The translations under genes were made by a program, and so were the position numbers. Positions 44,868 through 53,831 of a DNA stretch of 57,680 bases are shown here, one piece after another. The number at the start of each line of letters is the position of its first letter. Positions within the stretch are counted from its first letter, which is position 1. The DNA comes from Azotosporobacter soli (lineage in GTDB: Bacteria > Bacillota > Negativicutes > SG130). The notes under the pieces are model-generated. The model was not told the origin of the DNA. It ran no database searches and worked only from the letters and a program-made list of their open reading frames with translations. The stretch spans positions 1 through 57,680 of the forward strand of contig NZ_JAUAOA010000024.1 of NCBI RefSeq assembly GCF_030542965.1, written 5' to 3'.

Positions 44868-46145
44868 ATGTTTATTGACCGGGCTAAAATTCAGGTGACG
44901 GCAGGCGATGGCGGCAGCGGCATGTCAAGTTTCCGTCGGGAAAAATATGTTCCTAAAGGCGGACCAAGCGGCGGCGACGGCGGTCGCGGCGGCGACATCA
45001 TATTGAAAGTCGACAACAATACCAATACGTTGATTGATTTTCGCTACAAACGAAAATTTAAGGCGGATGCGGGTGTCGGCGGACAAACGAAGAACATGCA
45101 TGGCCATAATGCGGAGCCTTTGTTTATCAAAGTTCCGCCAGGCACTACGGTGAAAAATGCAGAAACAGGACAAATCATCGCCGACCTGACCGAAGAGGGG
45201 CAGGAGTTTGTGGCTGCACGCGGCGGGCGCGGCGGGCGCGGCAATGCACGCTTCGTGAACAGTGTGAACCGTGCGCCGACTTTTTATGAAAAAGGCGAAC
45301 CGGGGGTCAGCATCGAATTGCAGCTGGAACTGAAACTTCTGGCGGATGTCGGGCTCGTCGGTTATCCGAGCGTAGGCAAATCGAGCATCATTTCGGTGGT
45401 TTCTGCCGCAAAACCGGATATTGCCGCTTACCATTTCACAACGTTGACACCGGTGCTTGGCGTTGTAAGTCTCGGTGAAGGGCATAGCTTCGTCCTGGCG
45501 GATATTCCAGGCCTGATTGAAGGGGCGCACGAAGGCGTCGGCCTTGGTCATGACTTTCTGCGACATATCGAACGGACAAAGGTCATCATACATGTCCTTG
45601 ACGTGTCGGGCCAGGAAGGGCGAGACCCGATCGAAGATTATCATAAAATCAATGAAGAGCTGCGCCAATATAATCCGCGCCTCTTAAAGCGGCCGCAGAT
45701 TGTTGCCGCCAATAAGATGGATCTGCCGGAAGCGCGGGAAAACTATCAGCGTGTTGCCGAGTTCATGGCGCAGGAAGGTCGCGAAGTGTTCGCGGTCTCG
45801 GCCGCTACCGGTGAAGGTTTGCCGGAAGTCATGCAGCGTGCGTCGCAGCTTTTGGCCGCTTATGTTGAAGAGCCGGAAGTAGCGCAAGATCCGGACGTTA
45901 AAGTGTATGAAGCGGAACCGGAGCAGCAAATATCGATTACGCGCGACGATGACGGCGCGTATGTCGTGCATGGCAAGGCGTTGGAAAAATTAGTCGCGAT
46001 GACTAATTTTGACAATGATGAAGCACTGCGACGTTTCCAACAGATTTGGCGCAACCTGGAAGTGGAAGCTGCGCTCAAGGAGCGCGGCATTCAAGAAGGC
46101 GATACGGTGCGCATTCGCGATATGGAATTTGAATATAAGTCATAA
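44868..46145 (+). CDS. obg: GTPase Obg/CgtA
   Basis: A 425-aa ribosome-associated GTPase. The glycine-rich Obg fold (about 1-158) is followed by the G domain with GYPSVGKSS near 166-174, DIPGLIEGAHEGVGLG near 211-226 and NKMD near 283. The C-terminal OCT domain (about 355-425) is present, as in Bacillus Obg. The ATG at 44868 follows AAAGGAGATAG; an upstream in-frame ATG lies in the spo0B-like gene. It acts in 50S assembly and stress signalling. Confidence 0.97.
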   Translation: MFIDRAKIQVTAGDGGSGMSSFRREKYVPKGGPSGGDGGRGGDIILKVDNNTNTLIDFRYKRKFKADAGVGGQTKNMHGHNAEPLFIKVPPGTTVKNAETGQIIADLTEEGQEFVAARGGRGGRGNARFVNSVNRAPTFYEKGEPGVSIELQLELKLLADVGLVGYPSVGKSSIISVVSAAKPDIAAYHFTTLTPVLGVVSLGEGHSFVLADIPGLIEGAHEGVGLGHDFLRHIERTKVIIHVLDVSGQEGRDPIEDYHKINEELRQYNPRLLKRPQIVAANKMDLPEARENYQRVAEFMAQEGREVFAVSAATGEGLPEVMQRASQLLAAYVEEPEVAQDPDVKVYEAEPEQQISITRDDDGAYVVHGKALEKLVAMTNFDNDEALRRFQQIWRNLEVEAALKERGIQEGDTVRIRDMEFEYKS

Positions 46146-46164
46146 CATAGGAGGACAGCAAAAT

Positions 46165-46455
46165 ATGCTGACAGGAAAACAAAAACGCTATTTGCGTTCG
46201 TTGGGAAGCGCTCTTGACCCGGTGGTTCAGATCGGCAAAGGCGGCGTCACGGAGCCGGTTGTCACGAGTGCGCAGGACGTAATCGGCGCACGCGAATTGA
46301 TCAAGGTACGCGTGCTGAAGAATTGCGCCGAAGAACCCAAGGATGCCATCAGCGAATTGGCGGATGCGACCGACTCTGTCTTAGTGCAGATGATTGGGCG
46401 CAACGGCTTGCTTTATAAAAAACATCCGGAGAATCCAAGAATCGAATTACCGTAA
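46165..46455 (+). CDS. yhbY: YhbY family RNA-binding protein (CRM domain)
   Basis: A 96-aa single CRM domain with LTGKQKRYLRSLGSALDPVVQIGKGG at the start and GRNGLLYKK near the end (the GxxG-type RNA contact). Associated with pre-50S particles. ATG at 46165 with GGAGGAC upstream; the longer open frame upstream overlaps obg and is not coding. Confidence 0.94.
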   Translation: MLTGKQKRYLRSLGSALDPVVQIGKGGVTEPVVTSAQDVIGARELIKVRVLKNCAEEPKDAISELADATDSVLVQMIGRNGLLYKKHPENPRIELP

Positions 46456-46470
46456 ACGGGGGAATGGCAG

Positions 46471-47595
46471 ATGCTGAGACGGGAAGAGTTAGCGCAAGCC
46501 AAACGGATCGTGGTCAAGGTGGGAACAAGCACGTTGACCCATGCTACGGGAAAACTGAACGTGGGCCGGGTGGATCGCCTGGCACGCGAACTGACGGATT
46601 TAGTCAATCAAGGCAAGGAGATCATCTTGGTGACTTCCGGCGCCGTTGGGGTTGGCATAGATCGCTTGGGTCTTAAGGAACGACCGCGTACGATTCCCGA
46701 AAAGCAGGCGGCTGCCGCAGTCGGGCAAGGCATTCTTATGCATATCTACGAAAAAATGTTTGCTGAATACGGGCAGATTGCCGCACAGGTCCTCCTGACG
46801 CGGGAGGATTCAGTGAAACGCAGTCGTTATGCAAATTCGCGCAATACATTATTGACCCTCATTGCTATGGGGGTCATTCCGGTTATCAATGAAAATGATG
46901 CCGTAGCCATTGAAGAGCTTAAAATTGGCGATAACGATACGCTGTCGGCGATGGTAGCCAGCATTGTGGATGCGGACTTGCTCATTATCCTTTCCGACAT
47001 TGAAGGGTTATACACGGCAAATCCGCAGACAACGCCGGATGCTACGCTGATTTCGACGGTGCACGATGTGTCGCCGGAGATAGAAGCGTTGGCTGGCGGC
47101 GCCGGGTCGACTCTGGGAACCGGCGGCATGCACACCAAGTTGCAGGCGGCTAAGATTGCGGTCAGTTCCGGCGTGCCGATGGTGATTGCCACCGGTACGC
47201 GCGACGGCGTGATCAGCGCGATCGCGGCAGGCGAAGAAATCGGAACGCTGTTTGTCTCACGTGAGAACCGTTTGCAGATTCGCAAGCGCTGGCTGGCGTT
47301 CGGCGCCAGGATCAAAGGCAGCGTAACGATTGACTCCGGTTGCGAACGGGCGTTAGCGGATGGTGCGAGCCTATTAGCCGCTGGCATTCAAACGGCCAAT
47401 GGTTCGTTTAAAGCGGGCGATACGATCAGCATCATGAATCTGACCGGACGTGAAATGGCGCGAGGCATTGCGTATTACAGCAGCGAAGAAGTTGCAAGGA
47501 TTGTCGGTTGCCATACCAATGAAATCGCGGATATCTTAGGCTATAAAAGTTATGATGAAGTGATTCATCGCGATAATATGGTGATACTAGGATAA
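46471..47595 (+). CDS. proB: Glutamate 5-kinase
   Basis: A 374-aa amino-acid kinase with a C-terminal PUA domain; first step of proline synthesis. VVKVGTSTLT near residues 14-23, LVTSGAVGVGIDRLG near 53-67, NENDAVAIEELKIGDNDTLSA near 139-159 and GTGGMHTKLQAAKIA near 212-226 are family motifs. PUA domain about 280-374. proA follows 12 bases later. Confidence 0.97.
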   Translation: MLRREELAQAKRIVVKVGTSTLTHATGKLNVGRVDRLARELTDLVNQGKEIILVTSGAVGVGIDRLGLKERPRTIPEKQAAAAVGQGILMHIYEKMFAEYGQIAAQVLLTREDSVKRSRYANSRNTLLTLIAMGVIPVINENDAVAIEELKIGDNDTLSAMVASIVDADLLIILSDIEGLYTANPQTTPDATLISTVHDVSPEIEALAGGAGSTLGTGGMHTKLQAAKIAVSSGVPMVIATGTRDGVISAIAAGEEIGTLFVSRENRLQIRKRWLAFGARIKGSVTIDSGCERALADGASLLAAGIQTANGSFKAGDTISIMNLTGREMARGIAYYSSEEVARIVGCHTNEIADILGYKSYDEVIHRDNMVILG

Positions 47596-47607
47596 AGGGG
47601 TGGCAAA

Positions 47608-48861
47608 ATGGAGTGCATCGCGGAATTGGAAGAGAAGGGTAAAGCGGCGAAAGCTGCAGCGCGAAAGCTCGCAACGCTCTCGACCGAAATGAAAAACAAG
47701 GCGCTACGCATGATGGCAGACGGTCTGGAACGTCATGCCGGTCAAATCATGGCAGCGAATTTGCTGGATATGGAACAGGGCCGGGCAAAAGGCCTGGCGG
47801 AACCTCTCTTGGATCGATTGTTGCTGACAAAAGAGCGCATTGAAGCGATGGCGCAAGGACTGCGCCAGATTGCCCAGTTGCCGGATCCGATCGGTGAAGG
47901 CCTCGGCGCGCAGCAACGTCCGAATGGTTTGCGCATCAATAAAGTGCGGGTGCCGCTCGGCGTCATCGGCATCATTTACGAAGCGCGACCGAATGTGACG
48001 GTTGATGCGGCCGGCTTGTGCCTGAAAGCAGGCAATGCAGCACTGCTCAGAGGCGGTTCGGAAGCGATTCATTCCAATACGGCGATTAGCCGGGTGCTGG
48101 CCAAAGAGATAGAAGACTGCGGTCTTCCGTTTGGCTGCATTCAGCTTGTCGAAAATACCGACAGGCAGGCGGTGCGCGAAATGCTGCGGCTCAACCGTTA
48201 TCTGGACGTCATTATTCCGCGCGGTGGGGCGGGGCTGATTCGGACTGTCGTTGAAAACAGCACGGTACCGGTGATTGAAACGGGAACCGGCATTTGCCAT
48301 GCGTATGTTGATGCATCAGCCGATTTGGCGATGGCGCAAAAGATCGTTCTGAACGCGAAGACGTCGCGGCCCGGCGTTTGCAATGCATTAGAGACGTTGC
48401 TGGTTCATCAGGCGGCGGCAAAAGAATTCCTGCCGTCAATGCTTGCTGCGCTGCGAGAGGCAAAGGTCGAGGTGCGGGGCTGCCCGCAAACGAGGACGTA
48501 CGGCTCTGGCCTGCAGGAGGCGAGTGAAGAAGACTGGGCGACGGAATATCTCGATTATATTTTGTCGGTCAAAGTGGTCGAAGATATCTCGGTTGCACTG
48601 GATCATATCGACCGGTACAGCACGCGTCACTCGGAAGCGATCATCACACGAGATTATGACGCGGCGCAACGTTTTTTAAAAGAAGTGGATGCGGCCGCGG
48701 TTTACGTCAATGCATCGACCCGTTTCACGGACGGCAGCGAATTCGGCTTTGGCGCTGAAATCGGCATCAGTACGCAGAAATTGCATGCCAGAGGACCAAT
48801 GGGGCTTGCAGAACTGACCAGTTACAAATATATCATTTATGGCGACGGACAAATACGCTGA
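47608..48861 (+). CDS. proA: Gamma-glutamyl phosphate reductase
   Basis: A 417-aa aldehyde-dehydrogenase-fold enzyme; second step of proline synthesis. VPLGVIGIIYEARPNVTVDAA near residues 115-135 and the catalytic Cys in RPGVCNALET near 252-261 are visible, with VNASTRFTDGSEFGFGAEIGIS near 370. ATG at 47608 with AAAGGGGTGG upstream. Confidence 0.97.
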   Translation: MECIAELEEKGKAAKAAARKLATLSTEMKNKALRMMADGLERHAGQIMAANLLDMEQGRAKGLAEPLLDRLLLTKERIEAMAQGLRQIAQLPDPIGEGLGAQQRPNGLRINKVRVPLGVIGIIYEARPNVTVDAAGLCLKAGNAALLRGGSEAIHSNTAISRVLAKEIEDCGLPFGCIQLVENTDRQAVREMLRLNRYLDVIIPRGGAGLIRTVVENSTVPVIETGTGICHAYVDASADLAMAQKIVLNAKTSRPGVCNALETLLVHQAAAKEFLPSMLAALREAKVEVRGCPQTRTYGSGLQEASEEDWATEYLDYILSVKVVEDISVALDHIDRYSTRHSEAIITRDYDAAQRFLKEVDAAAVYVNASTRFTDGSEFGFGAEIGISTQKLHARGPMGLAELTSYKYIIYGDGQIR

Positions 48862-48897
48862 GCGACGCTTAAGGAAAGAAAGAAGGCACGGTTTGAA

Positions 48898-49056
48898 ATG
48901 ATCAAAGCATATCTCTTAGGCTGGTGGCGTTATTTGAATACGGAGAAAGGGCGGCATGACGTGCTGGATCGCAGCAAAGCGCTGCTCCTGATTCTTTTGA
49001 TTTCACTGGTGTTGGGAATCGGCATTGCTTTGTGGCGAGGAGATTTGCGGCTATGA
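48898..49056 (+). CDS. Small single-pass membrane protein, unknown
   Basis: A 52-aa open frame starting MIKAYLLGWWRYLNTEKGRH and ending WRGDLRL. A hydrophobic helix of about 19 residues (ALLLILLISLVLGIGIALW) spans residues 28-46. It starts 36 bases after proA with AAAGAAGG upstream and ends overlapping nadD by ATGA, a coupling that argues it is real. No recognised family. Confidence 0.62.
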   Translation: MIKAYLLGWWRYLNTEKGRHDVLDRSKALLLILLISLVLGIGIALWRGDLRL

Positions 49057-49664
49057 AAATCGAGAAATGCAGGATTGGCATCATGGGCGGGACGTTTGAC
49101 CCGATTCATCTTGGACACTTGGTGATTGCGGAAGCTGTACGCGACCGATTTCAATTGGAACGAGTGCTCTTCATTCCGGCTGCGAGTCCGCCGCATAAAG
49201 AGAACGCCGGCTTGACGGCAGCGTCGCATCGCTATTTGATGACGGTTCTCGCCGTACAGTCCCATCCGTGTTTTTTTGCTTCCGATATTGAAATGAACCG
49301 CTCAGGCCCTTCGTATACGATTGATACCGTTCGCGAACTGGTGAGAATTTATGGCGCGGCGGCCGATTTATATTTCATCACCGGTGCAGATGCCATTATC
49401 GAATTGCCGACTTGGCGCGAACCCGAACGACTGTTGGAATTATGCCAATTCGTTGCGGCGACGCGGCCGGGCTGCAATGGTCTGGAAGAGGTCATCGCGC
49501 GTTATGGAGACCTTGGCGCATGCCGCATTCATAGGCTGGAAACGCCGGAACTTGCCATTTCCGCGACCGATATTCGTGAGCGCGTCAAGCAAGGAAAGTC
49601 GGTGCGCTATATTGTGCCGGAAGCGGTCGAACACTATATTCAGAAAGAGGGCTTGTATCGATGA
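49053..49664 (+). CDS. nadD: Nicotinate-nucleotide adenylyltransferase
   Basis: A 203-aa nucleotidyltransferase that makes nicotinate adenine dinucleotide in NAD synthesis. It has GGTFDPIHLGHL near residues 12-23, FIPAASPPHK near 42-51 and ISATDIRERV near 170-179. I chose ATG 49053 (GCGAGGAG upstream); a GTG at 49032 is in frame but less typical. Overlaps yqeK by ATGA. Confidence 0.96.
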   Translation: MKIEKCRIGIMGGTFDPIHLGHLVIAEAVRDRFQLERVLFIPAASPPHKENAGLTAASHRYLMTVLAVQSHPCFFASDIEMNRSGPSYTIDTVRELVRIYGAAADLYFITGADAIIELPTWREPERLLELCQFVAATRPGCNGLEEVIARYGDLGACRIHRLETPELAISATDIRERVKQGKSVRYIVPEAVEHYIQKEGLYR

Positions 49665-50254
49665 ACAAGCAACGGCAGCAGGAAATCCTGCGTCAGTTGG
49701 CTGAGCACCTTACTCCGAAGCGTTTGGCGCATTCGAGGCAGGTTGCGGAAACTGCAGCTAAGTTGGCAAAAGTGCATGACGTTGACGTCGAAGATGCGAT
49801 GCTGGCCGGATTGCTGCATGACTGCGCCCGTGAACTGACGCATAAGGAAATGATGCTGGCGGCGCAGCAGGCTGGCCTGGTATGGGGCGTAGAAGAAGAG
49901 GCCGAACCAGTGCTTTTGCATGCGGCGCTTGCCGCAAATTGGGCCAGGCTGCGTTACGGCGTCAAGAAGGAAGCCGTGTTGCAGGCGATTGCGTTGCATA
50001 CGACCGGTGGCCCGCAAATGACGCGTTTGGATCAAATCCTCTATCTGGCGGACTTGATTGAACCGGGCCGCGATTTTCCCGGCGTCACCGAGCTAAGGCG
50101 GTTAGCGGAGCGTGACCTGGAGGCTGCGCTGCTAAAAGCGTTTGATGGAAGTATCCTTCATCTTCTCCGGCATGGTGCTTTATTGCATCCGGCAACGGTG
50201 GAGGGGCGAAATTGGCTGCTGTTGCAGCTGCGCCAGCGCAAGAAGGGGTGTTGA
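49661..50254 (+). CDS. yqeK: HD-domain hydrolase YqeK (symmetrical Ap4A hydrolase family)
   Basis: A 197-aa HD-domain protein with RLAHSRQVAETAAKLAKVH near 20-38, LLHDCAREL near 51-59 and ILYLADLIEPGRDFPGV near 126-142. YqeK enzymes cleave diadenosine tetraphosphate to ADP. It follows nadD, as in Bacillus. Confidence 0.93.
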   Translation: MNKQRQQEILRQLAEHLTPKRLAHSRQVAETAAKLAKVHDVDVEDAMLAGLLHDCARELTHKEMMLAAQQAGLVWGVEEEAEPVLLHAALAANWARLRYGVKKEAVLQAIALHTTGGPQMTRLDQILYLADLIEPGRDFPGVTELRRLAERDLEAALLKAFDGSILHLLRHGALLHPATVEGRNWLLLQLRQRKKGC

Positions 50255-50258
50255 ACGA

Positions 50259-51209
50259 GTGGTGAAGCGGGTGAGACGAAAACGACGAAAAGTTCGTTGG
50301 GGGCGGTTGCTGCTATTGCTGTTGATCATGGCAGGCATGGTCTGGGGCGTGGTGCGCGGTGCGGCTTATGCCGTTCAGTCTTTTACGCCGCCGGCGCCGC
50401 CGCCGAAAATTGTAAAACCGGTCTCTCCTTATGCAGATAAGGCTGGAAAACGGATTACGCTCTTGTTAATCGGCGTTGATGACAGTACAAATCAATCATC
50501 AGTGGCGAAGGGGCAGGCGGATGCCTTAATGCTGCTTAGCATCAATCCGGAAGACAACAGCGTCAATTTACTGTCGATTCCTCGAGACACAATGGTTACG
50601 CTGCCGGGCCGCCAAGGCGTCGAGAGGCTTGGACAGGCTTACGTCTATGGCGGAGCGGAATTGACGATGCGAACGATCGAACATGCACTGCAGGTTCCGA
50701 TCGCCTATCATGCAGCACTGAGTTGTCAGGATTTTGCCCAGCTGGTCGATTTGATTGGCGGCGTTGAGATCTATGTCGATCAGAATATGAACTATGAAGA
50801 TGCATACTCCGATCTGAAGATTCATTTGAACCGCGGCTATCAGCATTTGGATGGTTTGCAGGCCGGACAGTATGTGAAATACCGCAGTGATGAAATGGGC
50901 GATATCGGACGGATGCAGCGCCAGCAAATCTTTATGAAAGCGTTGGCGGAACAAGTATTCCAATTGGAGATTGTGACGCGCCTGCCTGACTTATGGAATC
51001 ATGCGGGAGAATATTTGAAAACGGATCTTACGCCAAGCGTTGCTTTCAAACTGCTTACAGCCCTTCGCAGCGATAGTCTAAGCAAAATGAGAGTGGAACT
51101 TTTGCCGGGGCAAGCGGTTTCGCTTGAAGGGCAGTGGTATTGGAAGGCGGACGAGGAGCATGCGCGGCAAGTGGTGAATGAATTGTTTTATGCCAATAAT
51201 GGGAAGTGA
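50259..51209 (+). CDS. LytR-CpsA-Psr family glycopolymer transferase
   Basis: A 316-aa protein with a basic N-terminus, one membrane helix (about 16-36) and an extracytoplasmic LCP domain. ITLLLIGVDD near 69, LLSIPRDTMV near 107-116 and YVKYRSDEMGDIGRMQRQQ near 206-224 carry the conserved Asp/Arg residues. LCP proteins attach undecaprenyl-linked polymers to peptidoglycan; what the polymer is in this apparent diderm is unclear. Start at GTG 50259 or 50262, after AAGGGG. Confidence 0.88.
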   Translation: MVKRVRRKRRKVRWGRLLLLLLIMAGMVWGVVRGAAYAVQSFTPPAPPPKIVKPVSPYADKAGKRITLLLIGVDDSTNQSSVAKGQADALMLLSINPEDNSVNLLSIPRDTMVTLPGRQGVERLGQAYVYGGAELTMRTIEHALQVPIAYHAALSCQDFAQLVDLIGGVEIYVDQNMNYEDAYSDLKIHLNRGYQHLDGLQAGQYVKYRSDEMGDIGRMQRQQIFMKALAEQVFQLEIVTRLPDLWNHAGEYLKTDLTPSVAFKLLTALRSDSLSKMRVELLPGQAVSLEGQWYWKADEEHARQVVNELFYANNGK

Positions 51210-51230
51210 TAAAGAATGAGGAGGGGTTTT

Positions 51231-51584
51231 ATGGATTCGAATAACAGTGAAAAAATAGCCCGACTGGCGGCAAAGGCGGCCAGTGATAAAAAAGCAAGCG
51301 AGATCATGATCCTTAACATGCAAGGTTTATCGAACGTCACCGATTATTTTCTGATTGCCAGTGCGACTTCGACGACGCAAGTGCAGGCGATTGCCGACAA
51401 CATTGAGAAAGAGCTGGATAAAGTCAAAGTATCGGCGCTGCGCCGAGAAGGTTATCGTGAAGCGCGTTGGGTATTGCTTGATTTTGGCGATCTCGTGGCG
51501 CATATCTTTGTGGAAGAAGATCGTGCTTTCTATAATTTGGAAAGGCTCTGGGCCGATGCCCCGGTAGAAGTATATGAAGACTGA
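51231..51584 (+). CDS. rsfS: Ribosomal silencing factor RsfS
   Basis: A 117-aa protein that binds L14 and blocks subunit joining under starvation. The family motif MQGLSNVTDYFLIASATST lies near residues 29-47, with WVLLDFGDLVAHIF near 83-96 and FYNLERLW near 102. ATG at 51231 with GAGGAGGGG. Confidence 0.96.
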   Translation: MDSNNSEKIARLAAKAASDKKASEIMILNMQGLSNVTDYFLIASATSTTQVQAIADNIEKELDKVKVSALRREGYREARWVLLDFGDLVAHIFVEEDRAFYNLERLWADAPVEVYED

Positions 51585-52455
51585 AAACAACAGCCCGTAC
51601 AGTCCGGGACAAGTCGCGGTGCTTAAAGTCGTCCGCATGTCGGACTTAGGCGCTTTTCTTGACGGCGGAACCGGCAATACCAGTGAAGATATTCTGCTTT
51701 ATAAAGAACGGATGCCTGCTGAAATCAAAATCGGCGATGAGGTGGAGGTTTATTTATATCTCGACCCTAAAGGCCGACTGGCGGCCAGCACAAAACTGCC
51801 GAAAATGAAAGAAGGGCAGGTCGCCCGCGTGCAGGTCATCAATACGACGAAAGACGGCGCTTTCGTCGATATCGGCGCGGAACGCGGCGTGTTTCTGCCG
51901 TTTGCCGGCATGCGCGGCCGTCTCAAAGAGGGCGATCGGATTTGGGTCAAACTATATACCGATAAAAGTGGTCGACCTGCGGTCACGATGGAAGTCGAAG
52001 ATGAACTGCGTCGTGCGTCTAAACCGGCAACAACGGCAAAGCTGGGTGATTGGTTAGAGGCTTCGATCTACAATGCCGGCGAAGACGGCTGGTTTTTATT
52101 CGTAATGCCGGAGCGTTATCTGGCATATTTGCATCGCAGTGAAGCGATTGGACAATTGTTGGTCGGCCATGAAGTAAAGGTGCGCGTCACTTTTATTCGG
52201 GAAGACGGCCGCATCAATGTCAGCATGCGTTTGCCGAAAGAAGACGCGATCGACAAAGATGCGCAGGCGATTCTCGATGTGCTCGAAGCTCGCCAGGGGC
52301 GTATGCCGTATGGCGATACTACGTCGGCTGAAGTGGTGCGGGAAAAATTTTCCATGAGCAAAGCCGCGTTTAAACGTTCGCTGGGACGTTTGATGCGCGA
52401 CGGGCGAGTCCGTCAAGAAGAGGGCTGGACGATGCTGCTTGAGCCGAAAGAATAA
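51574..52455 (+). CDS. cvfB: S1 RNA-binding protein CvfB (YitL family)
   Basis: A 293-aa protein with three S1-like domains (about 10-75, 76-145 and 155-220) and a C-terminal winged helix (about 235-290, SMSKAAFKRSLGRLMRDGRV). CvfB affects virulence gene expression in staphylococci; general RNA-binding role. The start overlaps rsfS by 11 bases. Last gene before a terminator. Confidence 0.9.
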   Translation: MKTENNSPYSPGQVAVLKVVRMSDLGAFLDGGTGNTSEDILLYKERMPAEIKIGDEVEVYLYLDPKGRLAASTKLPKMKEGQVARVQVINTTKDGAFVDIGAERGVFLPFAGMRGRLKEGDRIWVKLYTDKSGRPAVTMEVEDELRRASKPATTAKLGDWLEASIYNAGEDGWFLFVMPERYLAYLHRSEAIGQLLVGHEVKVRVTFIREDGRINVSMRLPKEDAIDKDAQAILDVLEARQGRMPYGDTTSAEVVREKFSMSKAAFKRSLGRLMRDGRVRQEEGWTMLLEPKE

Positions 52456-52460
52456 ATAAG

Positions 52461-52499
52461 AGAACTTATTGCAAAATTCCTTGTGATAAGTTCTTTTTT
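52461..52499 (+). terminator. Terminator after cvfB
   Basis: AGAACTTAT and ATAAGTTCT form a 9-bp stem followed by TTTTTT. Confidence 0.85.
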
Positions 52500-52640
52500 G
52501 TTTGTTTTTTAACCGGGCGAAGAAGAAGGAAAAGTGTCTTTTATAGAGAAGTTAAACATGCTGATAGAAGTGAGTTTAACCGTGTTTTCTGGCGATCGGC
52601 TCGGGTGCGGTATAAATTTGATTAGGTTGGAGGCGTTACG

Positions 52641-53555
52641 ATGAGTGAAGTGAGTGACAAAAAAGGAATTTTACTGGAAACAGGCACCAATGAGTTTGAG
52701 ATTGTCGAGTTTGCAGTTGGTAAAGTAAATTATGGCATCAATGTGGCCAAGGTCAGAGAAGTGATCAACCAGGTGCCGATTACGCAGATGCCGAATGCGC
52801 ATCCGTATGTGGACGGCGTCTTTACCTTGCGCGGGAGAGTCATGCCGCTCGTTAATCTGCCGCGTTGTCTGGGTATGGAAGACAGCGGCGCGAAAAGCCA
52901 AAACATCATCGTCAGTGAGCTGAACAACTATTATGTCGGTTTCCTGGTCGACGAAGTTTCGCGCATTCACCGCGTTTCTTGGACGGAGATGGAACCGCCG
53001 CCCACAATTACGAATTCGGAAATGGTGGTCGGTATTATTAAAATGGCGAGCAAGATGGTTATTTTGCTTGACTTTGAAAAAATTGTATCGGAAATCAATC
53101 CGGAGATTAACATCAAGCTGACGACGGTGCCGGAGGCTACTGTCGATCGTCGCGACATCCGGAAAAAGAAAACTATCGTTGTCGCCGAAGATTCGCATAT
53201 GCTACGCGACCTCCTGACCAATACGCTTAAAGCATCCGGTTACGAGAATATTCTGGCTTACAACAATGGTAAAGAGGCGTGGGAAGCGCTGGAGGCGATG
53301 ACGAAGGAAGATACCCCGATCGAAAAGCGGGTTCAGATGGTCATCACCGATATCGAAATGCCGCAAATGGATGGACATCATTTGTTGAAACGAATCCGTG
53401 AGGACCGCGATCTGACGGTCTTGCCGGTCATTATTTTCTCTTCGCTGATCAATGAAGAAATGCGCCGCAAAGGCGATGCGCTCGGAGCGAACGGACAGAT
53501 TTCCAAACCGGAAATTGCGCAGCTGATTGATTTAGTGGACGAGAAAGCGCTGTAA
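52641..53555 (+). CDS. cheV: Chemotaxis coupling/response-regulator protein CheV
   Basis: A 304-aa protein. An N-terminal CheW domain (about 15-160; FAVGKVNYGINVAKVREVI, HPYVDGVFTLRGRVMPLVNL) is followed by a receiver domain (about 178-300). The receiver has acidic VVAEDSH, phospho-acceptor Asp in MVITDIEMPQMDG near 236-248, and SKPEI for the conserved Lys. It couples receptors to CheA. A single gene with its own terminator; other chemotaxis genes are elsewhere. The 185-base upstream spacer has a TATAAA (near 52611) but no clear -35. Confidence 0.95.
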   Translation: MSEVSDKKGILLETGTNEFEIVEFAVGKVNYGINVAKVREVINQVPITQMPNAHPYVDGVFTLRGRVMPLVNLPRCLGMEDSGAKSQNIIVSELNNYYVGFLVDEVSRIHRVSWTEMEPPPTITNSEMVVGIIKMASKMVILLDFEKIVSEINPEINIKLTTVPEATVDRRDIRKKKTIVVAEDSHMLRDLLTNTLKASGYENILAYNNGKEAWEALEAMTKEDTPIEKRVQMVITDIEMPQMDGHHLLKRIREDRDLTVLPVIIFSSLINEEMRRKGDALGANGQISKPEIAQLIDLVDEKAL

Positions 53556-53556
53556 A

Positions 53557-53588
53557 TAAAAAAGCGTCGCAGTTGCGGCGCTTTTTTA
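53557..53588 (+). terminator. Terminator after cheV
   Basis: AAAAAAGCGTCGCA pairs with TGCGGCGCTTTTTT (one mismatch or wobble), with a two-base turn. Confidence 0.9.
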
Positions 53589-53622
53589 TTAGAGTTAAAA
53601 CGAGAAAAAGAAGAAAAGAGAA

Positions 53623-53651
53623 TTGACATTATGTAATGATCTCGTTATAAT
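53623..53651 (+). promoter_or_regulatory. Promoter of tRNA-Ala copy 1
   Basis: Consensus TTGACA (53623-53628) and TATAAT (53646-53651) with 17-base spacing, a perfect vegetative promoter. Confidence 0.9.
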
Positions 53652-53691
53652 AATAAATGTCGGTAAGCCGTCTTGCGGCAGCGACGTTATT

Positions 53692-53767
<76 letters not shown>

Positions 53768-53775
53768 GAAAAATG

Positions 53776-53808
53776 AAGGTTTGAAACATTTTGTTTCAAA
53801 CCTTTTTT
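53776..53808. terminator. Bidirectional terminator between tRNA-Ala and the HD-GYP gene
   Basis: A 12-bp stem AAGGTTTGAAAC/GTTTCAAACCTT, with TTTTT on the plus side and AAAAAT on the other. It can end both the tRNA transcript and the convergent gene. Confidence 0.88.
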
Positions 53809-53831
53809 GTATTTTATGGGGCGCGCATGCG

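Noticed and set aside
52551-52600. Sigma-28-type flagellar promoter before cheV
   Set aside because: A GTTAAAC/GTTTAAC inverted repeat and a CGATCGG stretch are present, but no TAAA-N15-GCCGATAA arrangement with correct spacing.
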